Assembly (NCBI GenBank): GCA_902729415.1
Contig: CACVCF010000556.1
Coordinates: 101,614-165,613, forward strand
DNA from: Terasakiella magnetica
GTDB lineage: Bacteria; Pseudomonadota; Alphaproteobacteria; Rhodospirillales; Magnetospirillaceae
Reading direction: 5' to 3'
DNA: 64,000 nt
The notes under the pieces were generated by a model. The model made no database searches. It was not told the DNA's origin and worked only from the letters and a program-made list of their open reading frames with translations. Below are positions 35,622 through 45,066 of this stretch, piece after piece (position 1 is the first letter of the stretch; each line of letters begins with the position of its first letter). The translations under genes and the position numbers were made by a program.

Positions 35622-35938
35622 ACTACTGTTGAGACCAAATGATAGCTCAATGGCGCGCCATGATAGGCTTAGCCACTGCCTCTCAGCACCGAGACAATGG
35701 AATATGAAGGATTGCACAACAGGAACTGCCTTGGAAAGCGCCCTCCCGCTTAAAATAGGCCCCGGTGCCCCCAAGCAAGATGGTCCAATACCTTCGTCAG
35801 ACATCAGATCAAAACATGAAGCACCTCCACCCACAGCCGTGGTGAGCCGATATTTCTCTGCGCGGGGTGGAACAGTGACGATTTTCCGCCCCTTCCGGGG
35901 GCAACTGACCACTCAATAGAATGAGTGGCGGAAAAATA
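35622..35938. other. Upstream region of the histidine kinase
   Basis: The kinase frame remains open through these 317 bases on the minus strand but shows no family features or membrane-protein character. It is treated as leader/promoter between the kinase and tRNA-Arg. Nothing else was recognised. Confidence 0.35.
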
Positions 35939-36015
35939 TGGCGCGCCCTACTGGATTCGAACCAGTGACCTGCCGCTTAGAAGGCGGCTGCTCTATCCGA
36001 CTGAGCTAAGGGCGC
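35939..36015 (-). tRNA. tRNA-Arg (anticodon TCT)
   Basis: The 77-base minus-strand sequence folds as a full cloverleaf: acceptor GCGCCCT/AGGGCGC, D-arm TAGCTCAGTCGG, anticodon arm GCCGC-CTTCTAA-GCGGC with anticodon TCT, T-arm CTGG-TTCGAAT-CCAG, and encoded GCCA 3' end. It reads AGA (and AGG by wobble). Confidence 0.97.
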
Positions 36016-36318
36016 CCCGTCCATTCTGTCTTCCTAGCATCACTCCCGGACCGGCGGCAACCTCGTCCGCACATACCGCCTTCCTCTCCCCCCTTTCCAA
36101 CAGCAGGGCAGCCCCCCTTATAGCTACCGTTGACGACCATCCGCCGGGATCATACCTTACCCAGACCATGGCGAGAGCCCCCCGGCGGAGCGCCCCAGGT
36201 TACCCCCCCTTGATAAGGCACGGGATCTCTGCCTAGCTGGGGAGAGAACGACGCTCCAGGGGCAGACCCAAGGGCTCGTCAGGATTTCGATATCTCAAAC
36301 GTCAAGGACGGTGAGGCG
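36016..36318. other. Gene-free stretch upstream of the NIT chemoreceptor
   Basis: No coding frame with family support is seen in these 303 bases. Frames crossing the tRNA are artefacts. The right end contains AAGGACGGTGAGG, the ribosome-binding region for the receptor at 36319, so a promoter is expected within it. Confidence 0.4.
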
Positions 36319-38373
36319 ATGCAATTCCTGCGGAACATCAAGATCGGTCTACGCGTCATTATTGGCATCGTCCCGGTCGTTCTTGCACTCATCGCCGTCT
36401 CGGGGTGGCTGCTGCGCCAGGAGTTGGAGGAGGTCAACCGCGGCAAGGTTCTGACCGCACTCAATGAATTGGCGGTCAGCGTCAATGCCGTGGTCCACGA
36501 GCTTCAGCGCGAGCGCGGCTCCTCGGCCCTGTTCCTGGGCAGCAAGGCAACCCAGTTCGGGCCGGAACTGGCCGAACGGCGCAAGGCGTCCGATCAGAAA
36601 ATGGTGGCCCTGGAAGCCGCTCTGTCGGGGCTTGACCGCGATGCCGCCGATGCGGTGGGGACCGCGACAATCGATGGCCTGCGCACGGCGATGAAGACCC
36701 TCATCCCGGTCCGGGGCAAGGTCGACACCCTGGACATCAAGCCGGTGGAAGCGCTGGGAACCTATACCGCCAGCATCCGCACCCTGATCAACGTGATCGC
36801 CCGCATGGGCGCGGTCAGCTCCGACGCCAACGCCGCCAAGATGATTGTTGCCTATGTCGCTCTCAGCGATGCCAAGGAGAGCGCGGGCCAGGAACGCGCC
36901 ACCGGGTCGGCGGGTTTTGCCGCCGGCAAGTTCGAGCCCGCGCTCTCCAAGCGTTATATCGAGTTGGGAGCGGAACAGAAGGCCGCCTTCCGCATGTTCG
37001 AACGCTATGCCGGGGCCAAGGCGCAAGATGGACTGAAATCCAGCCTGTCAACCGAGATCGAGGGACCGGTGAACGCCATGCGCACCAGCGCCATCGACAG
37101 CATCCAGACCGGTACTACCGGCGGAATTGCTGCCCCCGCCTGGTTCGCGGCCTCGACCAAACGCATCGACGCCCTCAAGGAAGTGGAAGACGGAATCGCC
37201 GCCGAAATCCGCGCTCATTCCCAGGCCCGCAGCGAAGCAGCCCAACGCTCGCTCACCACACTGTCGTTGGCCCTGGCCGTGCTGCTGTCGGTCACCGGCC
37301 TTTTGCTCGCCGCCATCATCCGCAGCATCGTCAGCCCGGTGACCAATCTGTCGGTGGCCATGACCCGGCTGTCCCAGGGTGACCTGTCGGTATCCGTCGA
37401 TGGCGGCGAATTCGCCGACGAGGTGGGGGCCATGGCACGCGCCACCGCCATCTTCCGCCGCGCCACCGAGACCCAGCGCGAGCTGGAGGCCAAACAGGCG
37501 GAAATGGAGCGCCACGCGGCGGAGGAACGTCAGCGCATGCTGGCCGATCTGGCCGATCATTTCGAAGATACGGTTAAAAGCAAGGTGGCCGAGGTCGGCC
37601 AGTCCACCGACGGAATCGAGCGCACCGCCCAGAATATGGCCGCCCGTTCCCAGCACAGCGGCGGACGCTCTATGGAAGTGGGTGAGGCCGCCCGCATCAC
37701 CAACGAACGCGCCGCTATCGTCTCGGAAGCCACCCGGCAGCTTGCGCTTTCCGTCAACGAGATCGCCCAGCAGGTGGGCAACTCGACCGCCATCGCCCGA
37801 CAAGCGGTGGAGAACGTCAACGCCACCGCCCAGCAGATGACCGGCTTGGCCAATTCGGTGCAATCCATCGGCGAGGTGGTTCAACTCATCAACGATATCG
37901 CCGCCCAGACCAACCTTCTGGCCTTGAACGCCACCATCGAGGCGGCGCGCGCCGGTGAGGCGGGCAAGGGCTTCGCCGTGGTCGCCAATGAGGTCAAGCA
38001 TCTCGCCAACCAGACGGCCAAGGCCACCGACGACATCGCCCGTCAGGTTTCGGCGGTGCAGGATTCGTCGCGTACCATGTCCGACAGCATCACCCAGGTG
38101 GTCGAGACCATCCGTTCGCTGGATCAGGTTTCATCCGCCATCGCCGGGGCTGTGCAGGAGCAGGAAGCCTCAACTCGGGAAATATCCAGCAATATTGATG
38201 ACGTCGCCCACGAGGCGGCCAAGGTGTCCGCCGCTGTCGCCGATCTTTCCAAGGGCTCGGTCATGGCCTGCGCCGGCACGATCCGCGTAATCTGGAGCGC
38301 AGCCGGCCTATCCAAGGTCGTAAGTGACCTCGACCACGAAGTGGAGGATTTCCTTCGCAAGGTCAGGAGTTGA
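36319..38373 (+). CDS. Chemoreceptor with periplasmic NIT (nitrate/nitrite sensing) domain
   Basis: The 684-residue receptor has a first helix (about 11-31), a periplasmic NIT domain (about 45-300) recognised by [20 protein letters not shown], a second helix (about 312-335), a HAMP domain ([20 protein letters not shown]), and the signalling domain with [23 protein letters not shown] domains respond to nitrate or nitrite in known cases, so nitrate taxis is a plausible but inferred role. The ATG follows GGTGAGG. The next gene, a response regulator, is about 190 bases downstream and may be linked. Confidence 0.88.
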   Translation: MQFLRNIKIGLRVIIGIVPVVLALIAVSGWLLRQELEEVNRGKVLTALNELAVSVNAVVHELQRERGSSALFLGSKATQFGPELAERRKASDQKMVALEAALSGLDRDAADAVGTATIDGLRTAMKTLIPVRGKVDTLDIKPVEALGTYTASIRTLINVIARMGAVSSDANAAKMIVAYVALSDAKESAGQERATGSAGFAAGKFEPALSKRYIELGAEQKAAFRMFERYAGAKAQDGLKSSLSTEIEGPVNAMRTSAIDSIQTGTTGGIAAPAWFAASTKRIDALKEVEDGIAAEIRAHSQARSEAAQRSLTTLSLALAVLLSVTGLLLAAIIRSIVSPVTNLSVAMTRLSQGDLSVSVDGGEFADEVGAMARATAIFRRATETQRELEAKQAEMERHAAEERQRMLADLADHFEDTVKSKVAEVGQSTDGIERTAQNMAARSQHSGGRSMEVGEAARITNERAAIVSEATRQLALSVNEIAQQVGNSTAIARQAVENVNATAQQMTGLANSVQSIGEVVQLINDIAAQTNLLALNATIEAARAGEAGKGFAVVANEVKHLANQTAKATDDIARQVSAVQDSSRTMSDSITQVVETIRSLDQVSSAIAGAVQEQEASTREISSNIDDVAHEAAKVSAAVADLSKGSVMACAGTIRVIWSAAGLSKVVSDLDHEVEDFLRKVRS

Positions 38374-38560
38374 TACACCGCAGGTAGAACAACTCATACA
38401 CACAGATGATATACATCAAATAATCTTGCCTTGACGCCTCACATCCCTCAGACTTACATTTCCCTCGGATTAAATCTGAAATTAGGATTACCAGGTCGCT
38501 CGGGGGGCTTTTTAAGCGGCGGCATCCCGCGCGCAGAAATAAGTGTGGAGCTTCGGCGAG
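38374..38560 (+). promoter_or_regulatory. AT-rich promoter region before the response regulator
   Basis: The gap is much richer in AT than its flanks, with GATATACATCAAATAATC (about 38406) and TTAAATCTGAAATTAGGATT (about 38470). CTTGACG at about 38431 resembles a -35 box. No obvious terminator follows the chemoreceptor. Confidence 0.4.
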
Positions 38561-39004
38561 ATGCCGTTATCGCAGTCGGGTACCTATAAAATTTTGTTGG
38601 TTGACGATGAGCCCGGCGATATCGGATTAGCCAAATTGGCGCTATCGGAAAGCCCCTATGACTGCCAATTGACTGTTGCCTGCAACGGTAAGGAGGCGCT
38701 GGCTATTCTGCACCGCGATGGCACCCGCACGTTTTCCCCCGACCTCGTCTTGCTCGACATCAACATGCCGCTGATGAACGGCAAGGAAATGTTGCGCGCC
38801 ATGAAATCAGAAAAATCCCTGGCCAGTATCCCCGTAGTCATGCTCACTACCTCGGAGATGGACCGCGACGTAGCCGAGTGCTACGAACTGGGCGCTGCGG
38901 GCTATGTCACCAAGCCGGCCGAGATGGAAGATCTTCAGACGGCCTTGCAAGGCATCCAGGATTATTGGTTCTCACGCGTGCGCATTCCGCGCCGCCAGAA
39001 CTGA
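38561..39004 (+). CDS. Single-domain response regulator (Rcp1-like)
   Basis: The 147-residue protein is a stand-alone receiver: YKILLVDDEPGDIGLAKLAL with acidic pocket Asp, phosphoacceptor Asp 66 in PDLVLLDINMPLMNGKEM, Thr/Ser in VVMLTTSEMD and Lys in GYVTKPAE. The DDEPGDIGLAKLAL start is typical of Rcp1/CheY-like regulators paired with hybrid or phytochrome-like kinases. It has no output domain, so it probably acts by protein contact. An alternative GTG start lies 6 codons upstream. The kinase partner is unknown; the PAS kinase at 33339 is the nearest. Confidence 0.88.
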   Translation: MPLSQSGTYKILLVDDEPGDIGLAKLALSESPYDCQLTVACNGKEALAILHRDGTRTFSPDLVLLDINMPLMNGKEMLRAMKSEKSLASIPVVMLTTSEMDRDVAECYELGAAGYVTKPAEMEDLQTALQGIQDYWFSRVRIPRRQN

Positions 39005-39154
39005 CCCTGGCGGCTCTGGCGGCTGGTCAGGGCTTGCACAACCAGCCCCTCTCAATTATACCTTGCCCAAAGGGGCTGGGCACTTCGCCCAACTCATTGA
39101 TTTCCAAGGGATGGCGTCCAAAACGTCCCATCGAAGACGAGCAGGAGTATCGTG

Positions 39155-39463
39155 ATGCAGGTTCGCATCTACCGCCCGGCCAAGACGGCCATGCAGTCGG
39201 GACGCAGTGGCAATGCCAAGTCCTGGGTGCTTGAGTACGAGCCCGCAGCCCCCAAGCGCCCTGATGCCCTGATGGGCTGGCTGGGGTCCAACGACACGAC
39301 CTGCCAGGTGCGGATCAAGTTCGCCACCCAGGAAGAGGCCGTCGCCTTCGCCAAGCGCAAGGGTATGGATTATCAGGTCTCCGGTGAAAACTCCCGCGAC
39401 CAGAAGCCCAAGAACTACTCCGATAACTTCCGCTACGATAAGCTGGAATTCGGCCGCTTTTAG
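39155..39463 (+). CDS. NDUFS4-like NADH dehydrogenase accessory subunit (ETC complex I)
   Basis: The 102-residue protein matches the NDUFS4/18-kDa complex I family: VRIYRPAKTAMQSGRSGNAK near the N-terminus, MGWLGSNDTTCQVRIKFATQ and EEAVAFAKRKGMDYQV in the middle, and KNYSDNFRYDKLEF at the end. The family is shared by mitochondria and Alphaproteobacteria and stabilises the NADH module. The start is ATG 39155 after AGGAG; a GTG one codon earlier is possible. It stands alone and ends at a hairpin. Confidence 0.92.
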   Translation: MQVRIYRPAKTAMQSGRSGNAKSWVLEYEPAAPKRPDALMGWLGSNDTTCQVRIKFATQEEAVAFAKRKGMDYQVSGENSRDQKPKNYSDNFRYDKLEFGRF

Positions 39464-39474
39464 GGTGCGATGAC

Positions 39475-39506
39475 AAGAGAACGGCATAGTCTTGCGCCGT
39501 TCTCTT
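39475..39506 (+). terminator. Probable terminator after the NDUFS4-like gene
   Basis: AAGAGAACGGC pairs perfectly with GCCGTTCTCTT (11 bp) around a 10-base loop. The T-run is weak. A second hairpin CTCACC/GGTGAG follows near 39523-39540. Confidence 0.7.
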
Positions 39507-39610
39507 ACCTCCCATCGCCCGCTCACCCGTTGAGGTGAGCCGGAGGCTCTAAGGCACGAAAGCTCGTATTTTCATATTGCGGAATTGGGGGCCATCGTCA
39601 TACTGGACCG

Positions 39611-40993
39611 ATGGTTTTCGATCCCCTGCCTGGGTCTCGCTCGACCCTTCCGCATCCCATGCCCGTCGCCGTCGGAATTGATTCCGGGCGTATCGCCGGG
39701 CTTCTTGAGCGTCACTGGCGGTTGAACCGCTCCGCAGTCAATACCGACACCGATATTTTGGCCCGATTCCTGGCGGAACAGACCGGCGGCCGCATTATCG
39801 AGGCCGCCAGCGGCTCGGAATGCCTGAACTGGGTCATTCCCTATTCCTGGCGGGTTCGCAAAGGGCAGTTGCGCCGCCTCAACGGCGAAGTGATCTGCGA
39901 TTTCGTCGATAACCCCCTGCATCTTTGGACCCACTCGGTAGGATTTTCCGGCACTGTCAGCCGCGAAGAGCTGATCGCCCAGCACCTTCAGTCCGATCCC
40001 TCGCGGCCCGATGAATTCATCTATCATTTCCGCAATGGCTATCGCTATGGGGCGCGGGAATGGGGCTTCTCGCTGCCATGGCGACAGGTCGAGACCCTTG
40101 CGGATGAGCGCTACGAAGTCGAGATCGACGCTGATCTGGACTTTTCCGGCAGCCTCAAGGTGGTCGATTCCTTCCTGCCCGGCGAATTACCCGACACCAT
40201 TTTCATCATGGCCCATACCTGCCATCCCGCCTTGATCAGCGACGGCATCGGCTGCATCGCCGTGGCCAACGAGGTCTATCACCATCTGGCGACCCAGCCC
40301 CGCCGCCGCTATTCCTATCGCTTCATCTACGGGCCGGAATATTTCGCCGCCGCGGCCTTCCTTGCCAAGGCCGAACCGGAGGTCATCGCCGATCTGCGTT
40401 TCGGCATCTATCTCGACATGCTGACCACCCACGAGCCCCTTGCCTTCCAACGCTCCATGCAAGGCAATGCCCGTATCGACGCGGTGGCGCGCAATGTCCT
40501 GGCCTCCCATACCTCGATGCTGATCGAGCGCCCCTACCGCGGCCTGTGGGGCAATGACGAGATGTTCTACAATGGCCCGGGCTTCTCCATCCCCACCATC
40601 GGCCTGGGGCGTCTGATGCACCGGGAATACCACTATAACACCGATAATCTCGATCATTGCAGCCACTACCACCTCCGTGAAAGCGTCTGGGCCTTGCGGC
40701 GCATGATCGAGGTCTTTGAAACCGACTATATTCCGGTGCGGAAATTCCAGGGGCCGATCTACCTGTCGCGCCACGGCCTGGCGCCCCGTTTCACCCCCGC
40801 CCCCACCGACCCGGAAACCCTGAACCGGGCACAGGTGATGATGGACGGCACCCACTCGTGCCAGGACATCGCCTCGGCCCTGAACCTGGATTTCTTCCAG
40901 CTGCGTGATTTCTGCGACAGCCTCCGTGAACGCGGGCTGATCGAGACGCTCCCCCGCCCGTCGCGGGCAGGGGATGTCGGCGGCCAGAAGTAA
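39611..40993 (+). CDS. DUF4910/DUF2172 aminopeptidase-like protein A
   Basis: The 460-residue protein resembles the COG4310 aminopeptidase-like family: an inserted DUF2172 segment (NPLHLWTHSVGFSGTVSREE, HFRNGYRYGAREWGFSLP), a metallopeptidase-like core with AHTCHPALISDG (His 202, His 205, Asp 211) and YGPEYFAAAAF (Glu 243), and a C-terminal winged-helix-like domain. Metal ligands are inferred from M28-type enzymes. The family often lies in polysaccharide or flagellin-glycosylation loci. The start could also be the ATG at 39659. It converges on a methyltransferase, 12 bases away, and a paralogue lies beyond. Confidence 0.82.
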   Translation: MVFDPLPGSRSTLPHPMPVAVGIDSGRIAGLLERHWRLNRSAVNTDTDILARFLAEQTGGRIIEAASGSECLNWVIPYSWRVRKGQLRRLNGEVICDFVDNPLHLWTHSVGFSGTVSREELIAQHLQSDPSRPDEFIYHFRNGYRYGAREWGFSLPWRQVETLADERYEVEIDADLDFSGSLKVVDSFLPGELPDTIFIMAHTCHPALISDGIGCIAVANEVYHHLATQPRRRYSYRFIYGPEYFAAAAFLAKAEPEVIADLRFGIYLDMLTTHEPLAFQRSMQGNARIDAVARNVLASHTSMLIERPYRGLWGNDEMFYNGPGFSIPTIGLGRLMHREYHYNTDNLDHCSHYHLRESVWALRRMIEVFETDYIPVRKFQGPIYLSRHGLAPRFTPAPTDPETLNRAQVMMDGTHSCQDIASALNLDFFQLRDFCDSLRERGLIETLPRPSRAGDVGGQK

Positions 40994-41005
40994 ACCTGGG
41001 GCTTT

Positions 41006-41872
41006 CTACACCACCCGCGCCACAGTAATGAAGGTGGAGGCCATGAACATGGCCTGCCAGGCGCGGGCGTGGCGGATTTCCATGTCCCGCGACAGCTGCA
41101 TCAGTTCCGGCGACGAGTTGCGCAACAGCGGTGGCAGGGCGTGGAAGTGGTAATAGCAGGTATCCACCACCTCGAAGCCGTATTGCTTCAACTTGGCGGG
41201 AAGAACCAATGGGTTCTCGGCCCGGCGGAACACCTGATTACGCGCCGCCGACTGGTCGGGCGCGGCGGGGGCCAGGGGATTGACCATCAACCCCTCCAAC
41301 TGCCGCCGCAGGTTGGCGCGGTCGGGCGCCGCCACCAGCGGCAGGAAGTTCTGCTCGAAGAACTCCACGGTATAGCGGTTGAAGGTGAACAGGTCGAACA
41401 GAGCATTCTCGTAGGCGGCGATCAGATAGCCGCCGCTTTTGGTCAGCCGCCGCAGCTCACGATAGACCGCCCCCTCTTCTGACTCGGGGACGTAAGGGAT
41501 AACTCCCAGCGAAGCGATGATATCGAACCCGCCATCGGCGAAATCGCTTTGACGGTCGAGCGGAGCCACCATCAACGGCACCGACCGGTCGGTCAGGGTG
41601 CTGAGGGTTTTGCGGGTCTGCTCGACCATCCCCGGCGACAGATCCGACCCGGCGCAGTCATAGCCCTGCTCCACCAGATAGCGCATCAGCTGCCCCGAGC
41701 CACACCCGGCATCAAGCGTGCGGCCCTTGGGCAAGCCTTTGAGGATGTCCTTGACCAACTCAAGACGGTAGGCGTTGGGTTGACCCTGCGCATAGGAGGT
41801 ATCGTCATACCCTGGCGCGGCCTGATCAAAGAACTTGGAGGTCACGTCCTTGTCATAGTTCATTCTCGACAT
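41006..41872 (-). CDS. SAM-dependent methyltransferase in the DUF4910 cluster
   Basis: The 288-residue class I methyltransferase has motif I TLDAGCGSGQLMRYLVEQGY, an acidic turn AGSDLSPGMVEQ, FDIIASLGVIPYVPES and LRRLTKSGGYLIAAYENAL. A long helical insertion (about 165-235) could form the substrate lid. It follows the DUF4910 paralogue B gene by 62 bases on the same strand, so the two are probably one operon. Such enzymes occur in O-antigen or glycan loci; the substrate is not known. Confidence 0.85.
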   Translation of the reverse strand: MSRMNYDKDVTSKFFDQAAPGYDDTSYAQGQPNAYRLELVKDILKGLPKGRTLDAGCGSGQLMRYLVEQGYDCAGSDLSPGMVEQTRKTLSTLTDRSVPLMVAPLDRQSDFADGGFDIIASLGVIPYVPESEEGAVYRELRRLTKSGGYLIAAYENALFDLFTFNRYTVEFFEQNFLPLVAAPDRANLRRQLEGLMVNPLAPAAPDQSAARNQVFRRAENPLVLPAKLKQYGFEVVDTCYYHFHALPPLLRNSSPELMQLSRDMEIRHARAWQAMFMASTFITVARVV

Positions 41873-41934
41873 CCTGTTCCTGCTCCGACATCGGCGGTCC
41901 CCGCAGATATTCGGATGTTCTGTTCACGATTCAC

Positions 41935-43344
41935 TCAGTTGGCGGCTTGATCCGCGCCAAGACAATTGACCCATTCCTTATGCAGCAGCCCCTTGGCCAC
42001 CCACATTTCCACATAGGCATTAGCCACGGCGAACGGCACCCCGGCCCGCTCGGCCAGATCAAGAATAGTGTGACGGCCATCGGCCAGGGCTCCGGTCAGG
42101 GTCATCAGCAGCGCGAAGGCCCGTCCGGGCACCGCCGCGCACTGGGCTCGGGCCGTATCATCGGGCAGTCGCGCCAGCAGTCGACCCCAGGGCGAGGCCG
42201 GGTCGCCCGCCGGGTCGCCCGATGGCTTGGACAGGTAAAGATCAAGCGAGGGGTGGCTGAGGCAGGGCAACCCTTCGAAGCGGGGAACCAGCAGGCTGTT
42301 CTCTTCCAGCAGATCGATCACCCGCGACAAGATCAGCACCGAGCGTTCGAATGTCTCATCATCCACGGTTTCCGGGGTGTCGTCCTCAAAGCCGTGATTG
42401 GGAATGGGATGGCGCATCAGCACGCCGCAGGGAATCCGGACCCCCGGAACCTCGAAGGCGCATTCGTCCTTGTTGAACCCGCCCATGCGGAACTCCACCA
42501 CCTTGGAGGGTTCATGATGATGACCGAGCACATGAGCCAGAATCCGGTCGATGCCGCCACCGCCTGAGCAGGAGCGCTGATAGGTCAGCGGGCTGGCCGT
42601 GCCCAATCCGGCCAACACCAGGGCCTCACGGACCGAGGCTTGCGCCGCCGCATGAGCGGCATAAAACACCGAGCCGACGATCTCGACCGTAGACAGCATG
42701 CGGTAGGTCAGCCGCGTCTGGCGGCCGCGCAGACGGGTCAGAGCCTCGTGCCCGGCCAGACACGCAGCCAGGCCATTGCCGCATTGTGCGGGATGGTCAA
42801 AGCTGCCCACCAGCAGCAGACTGTCACCGCTGGTTCCGGCATGGACCTGCTCCACCATCTCCAACCGGCCAGGCTCGAAGCGAGTGGTGATATCAACGTT
42901 GTACGCACCCTCAACCAGGGCGGTTCGCGCCTCATGGGGCAGCGAGAACCCCCATTGCGGCTCCCAGAAGCGGTACTGATTACGGAAATGAAAGGGCCGT
43001 GCCCGAGGATGGGCCGAATCGCTCGCCAGATGGCTTTGCAGTTCGGCCAGCGAAACCGTTCCGTGGAATGATGGGCTGAAGGCCCAGAGAGCAAGGGGCG
43101 TCTCGGCCAGATCGGCGATCACCCGGCCATCCGGCCCGGTCAGGCGGGCACACTCGGCAACCCAGGCCGGGGGGGCCGTCCACGACCCAGCCATCTCTCC
43201 CGAGGCAAAGCCCAGGACACGGCAATCCGGGTAGCTGGCAGCCAGAAGAGCGTAAGCGCGCGACATCTCGGGACCGGCATGCCCCCGATTCAATCGCCAG
43301 ACTGATGTCATTACATCTCGCCAGGATGGCCCGAAAGCACGCAT
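41935..43344 (-). CDS. DUF4910-like paralogue B, altered putative metal site
   Basis: The 469-residue protein aligns by eye with paralogue A: ETPLALWAFSPSFHGTVSLA, HFRNQYRFWEPQWGFSLP and YQRSCSGGGGIDRILAHVLG match A's corresponding blocks. In the core GSFDHPAQCGNG replaces AHTCHPALISDG, so His 202 becomes Ser 181 and Asp 211 becomes Asn 190, while His 184 and Glu 221 are kept. Catalysis as a two-metal peptidase is doubtful. A C-terminal winged-helix-like region is retained. The start is ATG 43344 after GGGGGG. It is probably cotranscribed with the methyltransferase. Confidence 0.78.
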   Translation of the reverse strand: MRAFGPSWRDVMTSVWRLNRGHAGPEMSRAYALLAASYPDCRVLGFASGEMAGSWTAPPAWVAECARLTGPDGRVIADLAETPLALWAFSPSFHGTVSLAELQSHLASDSAHPRARPFHFRNQYRFWEPQWGFSLPHEARTALVEGAYNVDITTRFEPGRLEMVEQVHAGTSGDSLLLVGSFDHPAQCGNGLAACLAGHEALTRLRGRQTRLTYRMLSTVEIVGSVFYAAHAAAQASVREALVLAGLGTASPLTYQRSCSGGGGIDRILAHVLGHHHEPSKVVEFRMGGFNKDECAFEVPGVRIPCGVLMRHPIPNHGFEDDTPETVDDETFERSVLILSRVIDLLEENSLLVPRFEGLPCLSHPSLDLYLSKPSGDPAGDPASPWGRLLARLPDDTARAQCAAVPGRAFALLMTLTGALADGRHTILDLAERAGVPFAVANAYVEMWVAKGLLHKEWVNCLGADQAAN

Positions 43345-43697
43345 GCACCCCCCACGGATGGTCAGAAATCCGAGCACAGATTAAGGCAAAATCAGGCCTG
43401 CGCAAGAATTTACCATCTGCCACCCCAGGAGAAAGCGCCAGTTCCAAGCCCGAGGTGAGCCGTTTTGTGACGATCGGCGTGATAAGGCGGCGGCCACGAG
43501 GATCGTCATCGGGACTGAAATCAGAGAGCTGAAACCGTCTCGCCAATAATAGGCAAGAGCCTGTTCCATCCGGCACTTCCGCCCACCTTCGGCCCATTCA
43601 CTTGCGTTTAGGGGCAATTCCCCCTAGAACCAGCACGTCCGTCGTCGGCTCGGCCGATTGCCTCCGCGACCATGATTTTTCACAGGTTCCGCCCGTC
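43345..43697. other. 353-base gap without a supported gene
   Basis: Short frames exist on both strands but none has a ribosome-binding site or family features. The region should hold the divergent promoters of the DUF4910 paralogue B operon and the RsmB-type gene. Confidence 0.4.
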
Positions 43698-45002
43698 ATG
43701 ACCCCCGCCGCCCGTCTTCAGGCCGCCATCGAGCTGCTGTCCCAGATCGAGAAATCGGCCAAACCCGCCGATTCGGTGGCGGCGGCCTATTACCGCGAAC
43801 GCCGCTATATCGGCGCCAAGGATCGCCGCGCCGTGGCCGAGGTGGTGTGGCGGGTGCTGCGCCGCAAGGCGCGCCTCGACTGGTGGCTGGAGCATCTGGA
43901 CCATCCCGAGCGCGGCGCAGCCCGCGCCCGCGTCCTGGCCGATATGTCGCTAGAGGGCATCGCCTTCGACCCCGAGCTATTCCGAGGCCAGCATTCGGCC
44001 TATCCGCCCGAGGCGCCCGAGCGCCGGGTGATGGACATGCTGCTAGGCCTCAAATCGCCGTTCCACCGCGATATGCCGCCCCACGTGCGCGGCGAGTACC
44101 CGGAATGGCTGACCCCGCGCCTGGAAGCCCTGTTCGGCGACAGCCTGAACGAGGAAATGGGGGCCATGCGCGACGAGGCTCCCATGGACCTGCGCGTCAA
44201 CGCCCTGAAGGCCACGCGTGAGGAGGCTATACGCGCCTTGGCCAAGGAAGGTATCAAGGCGGTGCCGACACCCCATTCGCCGCTGGGCCTGCGCCTGGGG
44301 GCGCGGGTGCCTCTGGTCCAGGTCCAGGCCTGGCGTAACGGCCTGATCGAGGTGCAAGACGAAGGCTCGCAACTGGTAGCGCTGCTGACCGACGCCAAGC
44401 CCGGCCAGTCAGTGGTCGATTACTGCGCCGGAGCGGGCGGCAAGACCCTGGCCCTGGCCGGAGCCATGCAGAACAAGGGCCGCCTGGTCGCCTGCGACGT
44501 GGCGGAATGGCGGGTGAACCGTGCCCAGGAGCGCCTGCGCCGCGCCGGTGTCCACAACGTCACCCGCCGGGTGATCGAAGGCGAGTCCGACAAGTGGATC
44601 AAACGCTCAGCCGGCAGCTTCGACCGGGTTCTGGTGGATGCGCCTTGCACCGGCACCGGCACTTGGCGGCGGAACCCCGACGCCAAGTGGCAACTGGGCG
44701 AGACCGATCTGCTGGAACTGATCGAACGTCAGGGCATTATCCTGGCCAGCGCCGCGCGCCTGACCAAGCCGGGCGGCTTGCTGATCTACGCCACCTGCTC
44801 GTTGCTGGCCGAGGAAAACGAAAACCGCATCGCCGCCTTCACCGCCGCCAACCCCGAATACCGGGTGGTTCCCGCCCCGGAGGTCTGGGAGCGCGCCATC
44901 GGCACCCCCTGTCCTGTCGCGGGGCCGTATCTGCGGCTGTCGCCCCTTGCCCACAACACCGACGGCTTCTTCGCCGCGGTGATGGAGCGGGCGGCGGGCT
45001 GA
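43698..45002 (+). CDS. RsmB/NOP2-family rRNA cytosine-C5 methyltransferase
   Basis: The 434-residue enzyme has an N-terminal NusB-like region, then the catalytic SAM domain: VVDYCAGAGGKTLALAGAMQ (motif I), VDAPCTGTGTWRRNPD (motif IV with one catalytic Cys) and YATCSLLAEENENR (motif VI, nucleophile Cys). These are the hallmarks of m5C RNA methyltransferases such as RsmB. The start is ATG 43698 (MTPAARLQAAIELL); the in-frame upstream extension lacks support. It ends at a terminator shared with phaC. Confidence 0.9.
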   Translation: MTPAARLQAAIELLSQIEKSAKPADSVAAAYYRERRYIGAKDRRAVAEVVWRVLRRKARLDWWLEHLDHPERGAARARVLADMSLEGIAFDPELFRGQHSAYPPEAPERRVMDMLLGLKSPFHRDMPPHVRGEYPEWLTPRLEALFGDSLNEEMGAMRDEAPMDLRVNALKATREEAIRALAKEGIKAVPTPHSPLGLRLGARVPLVQVQAWRNGLIEVQDEGSQLVALLTDAKPGQSVVDYCAGAGGKTLALAGAMQNKGRLVACDVAEWRVNRAQERLRRAGVHNVTRRVIEGESDKWIKRSAGSFDRVLVDAPCTGTGTWRRNPDAKWQLGETDLLELIERQGIILASAARLTKPGGLLIYATCSLLAEENENRIAAFTAANPEYRVVPAPEVWERAIGTPCPVAGPYLRLSPLAHNTDGFFAAVMERAAG

Positions 45003-45015
45003 CCCCCCAAAGAAA

Positions 45016-45045
45016 AAAGGCGGCACCCTTTCGGATGCCGCCTTT
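45016..45045. terminator. Bidirectional terminator between the RsmB-type gene and phaC
   Basis: AAAGGCGGCA pairs with TGCCGCCTTT around a 10-base loop. A-rich bases before the stem give a T-run for the minus strand, and a short T-run follows on the plus strand. It lies between two convergent stops. Confidence 0.9.
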
Positions 45046-45066
45046 CTTATGTCGGTGTGCCCGTCT

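Noticed and set aside
35925..36236. Plus-strand ORF of 103 codons starting MAEKYGAPYWIRTSDLPLRR
   Set aside because: It is the antisense translation of tRNA-Arg; this type of peptide is a frequent annotation artefact.
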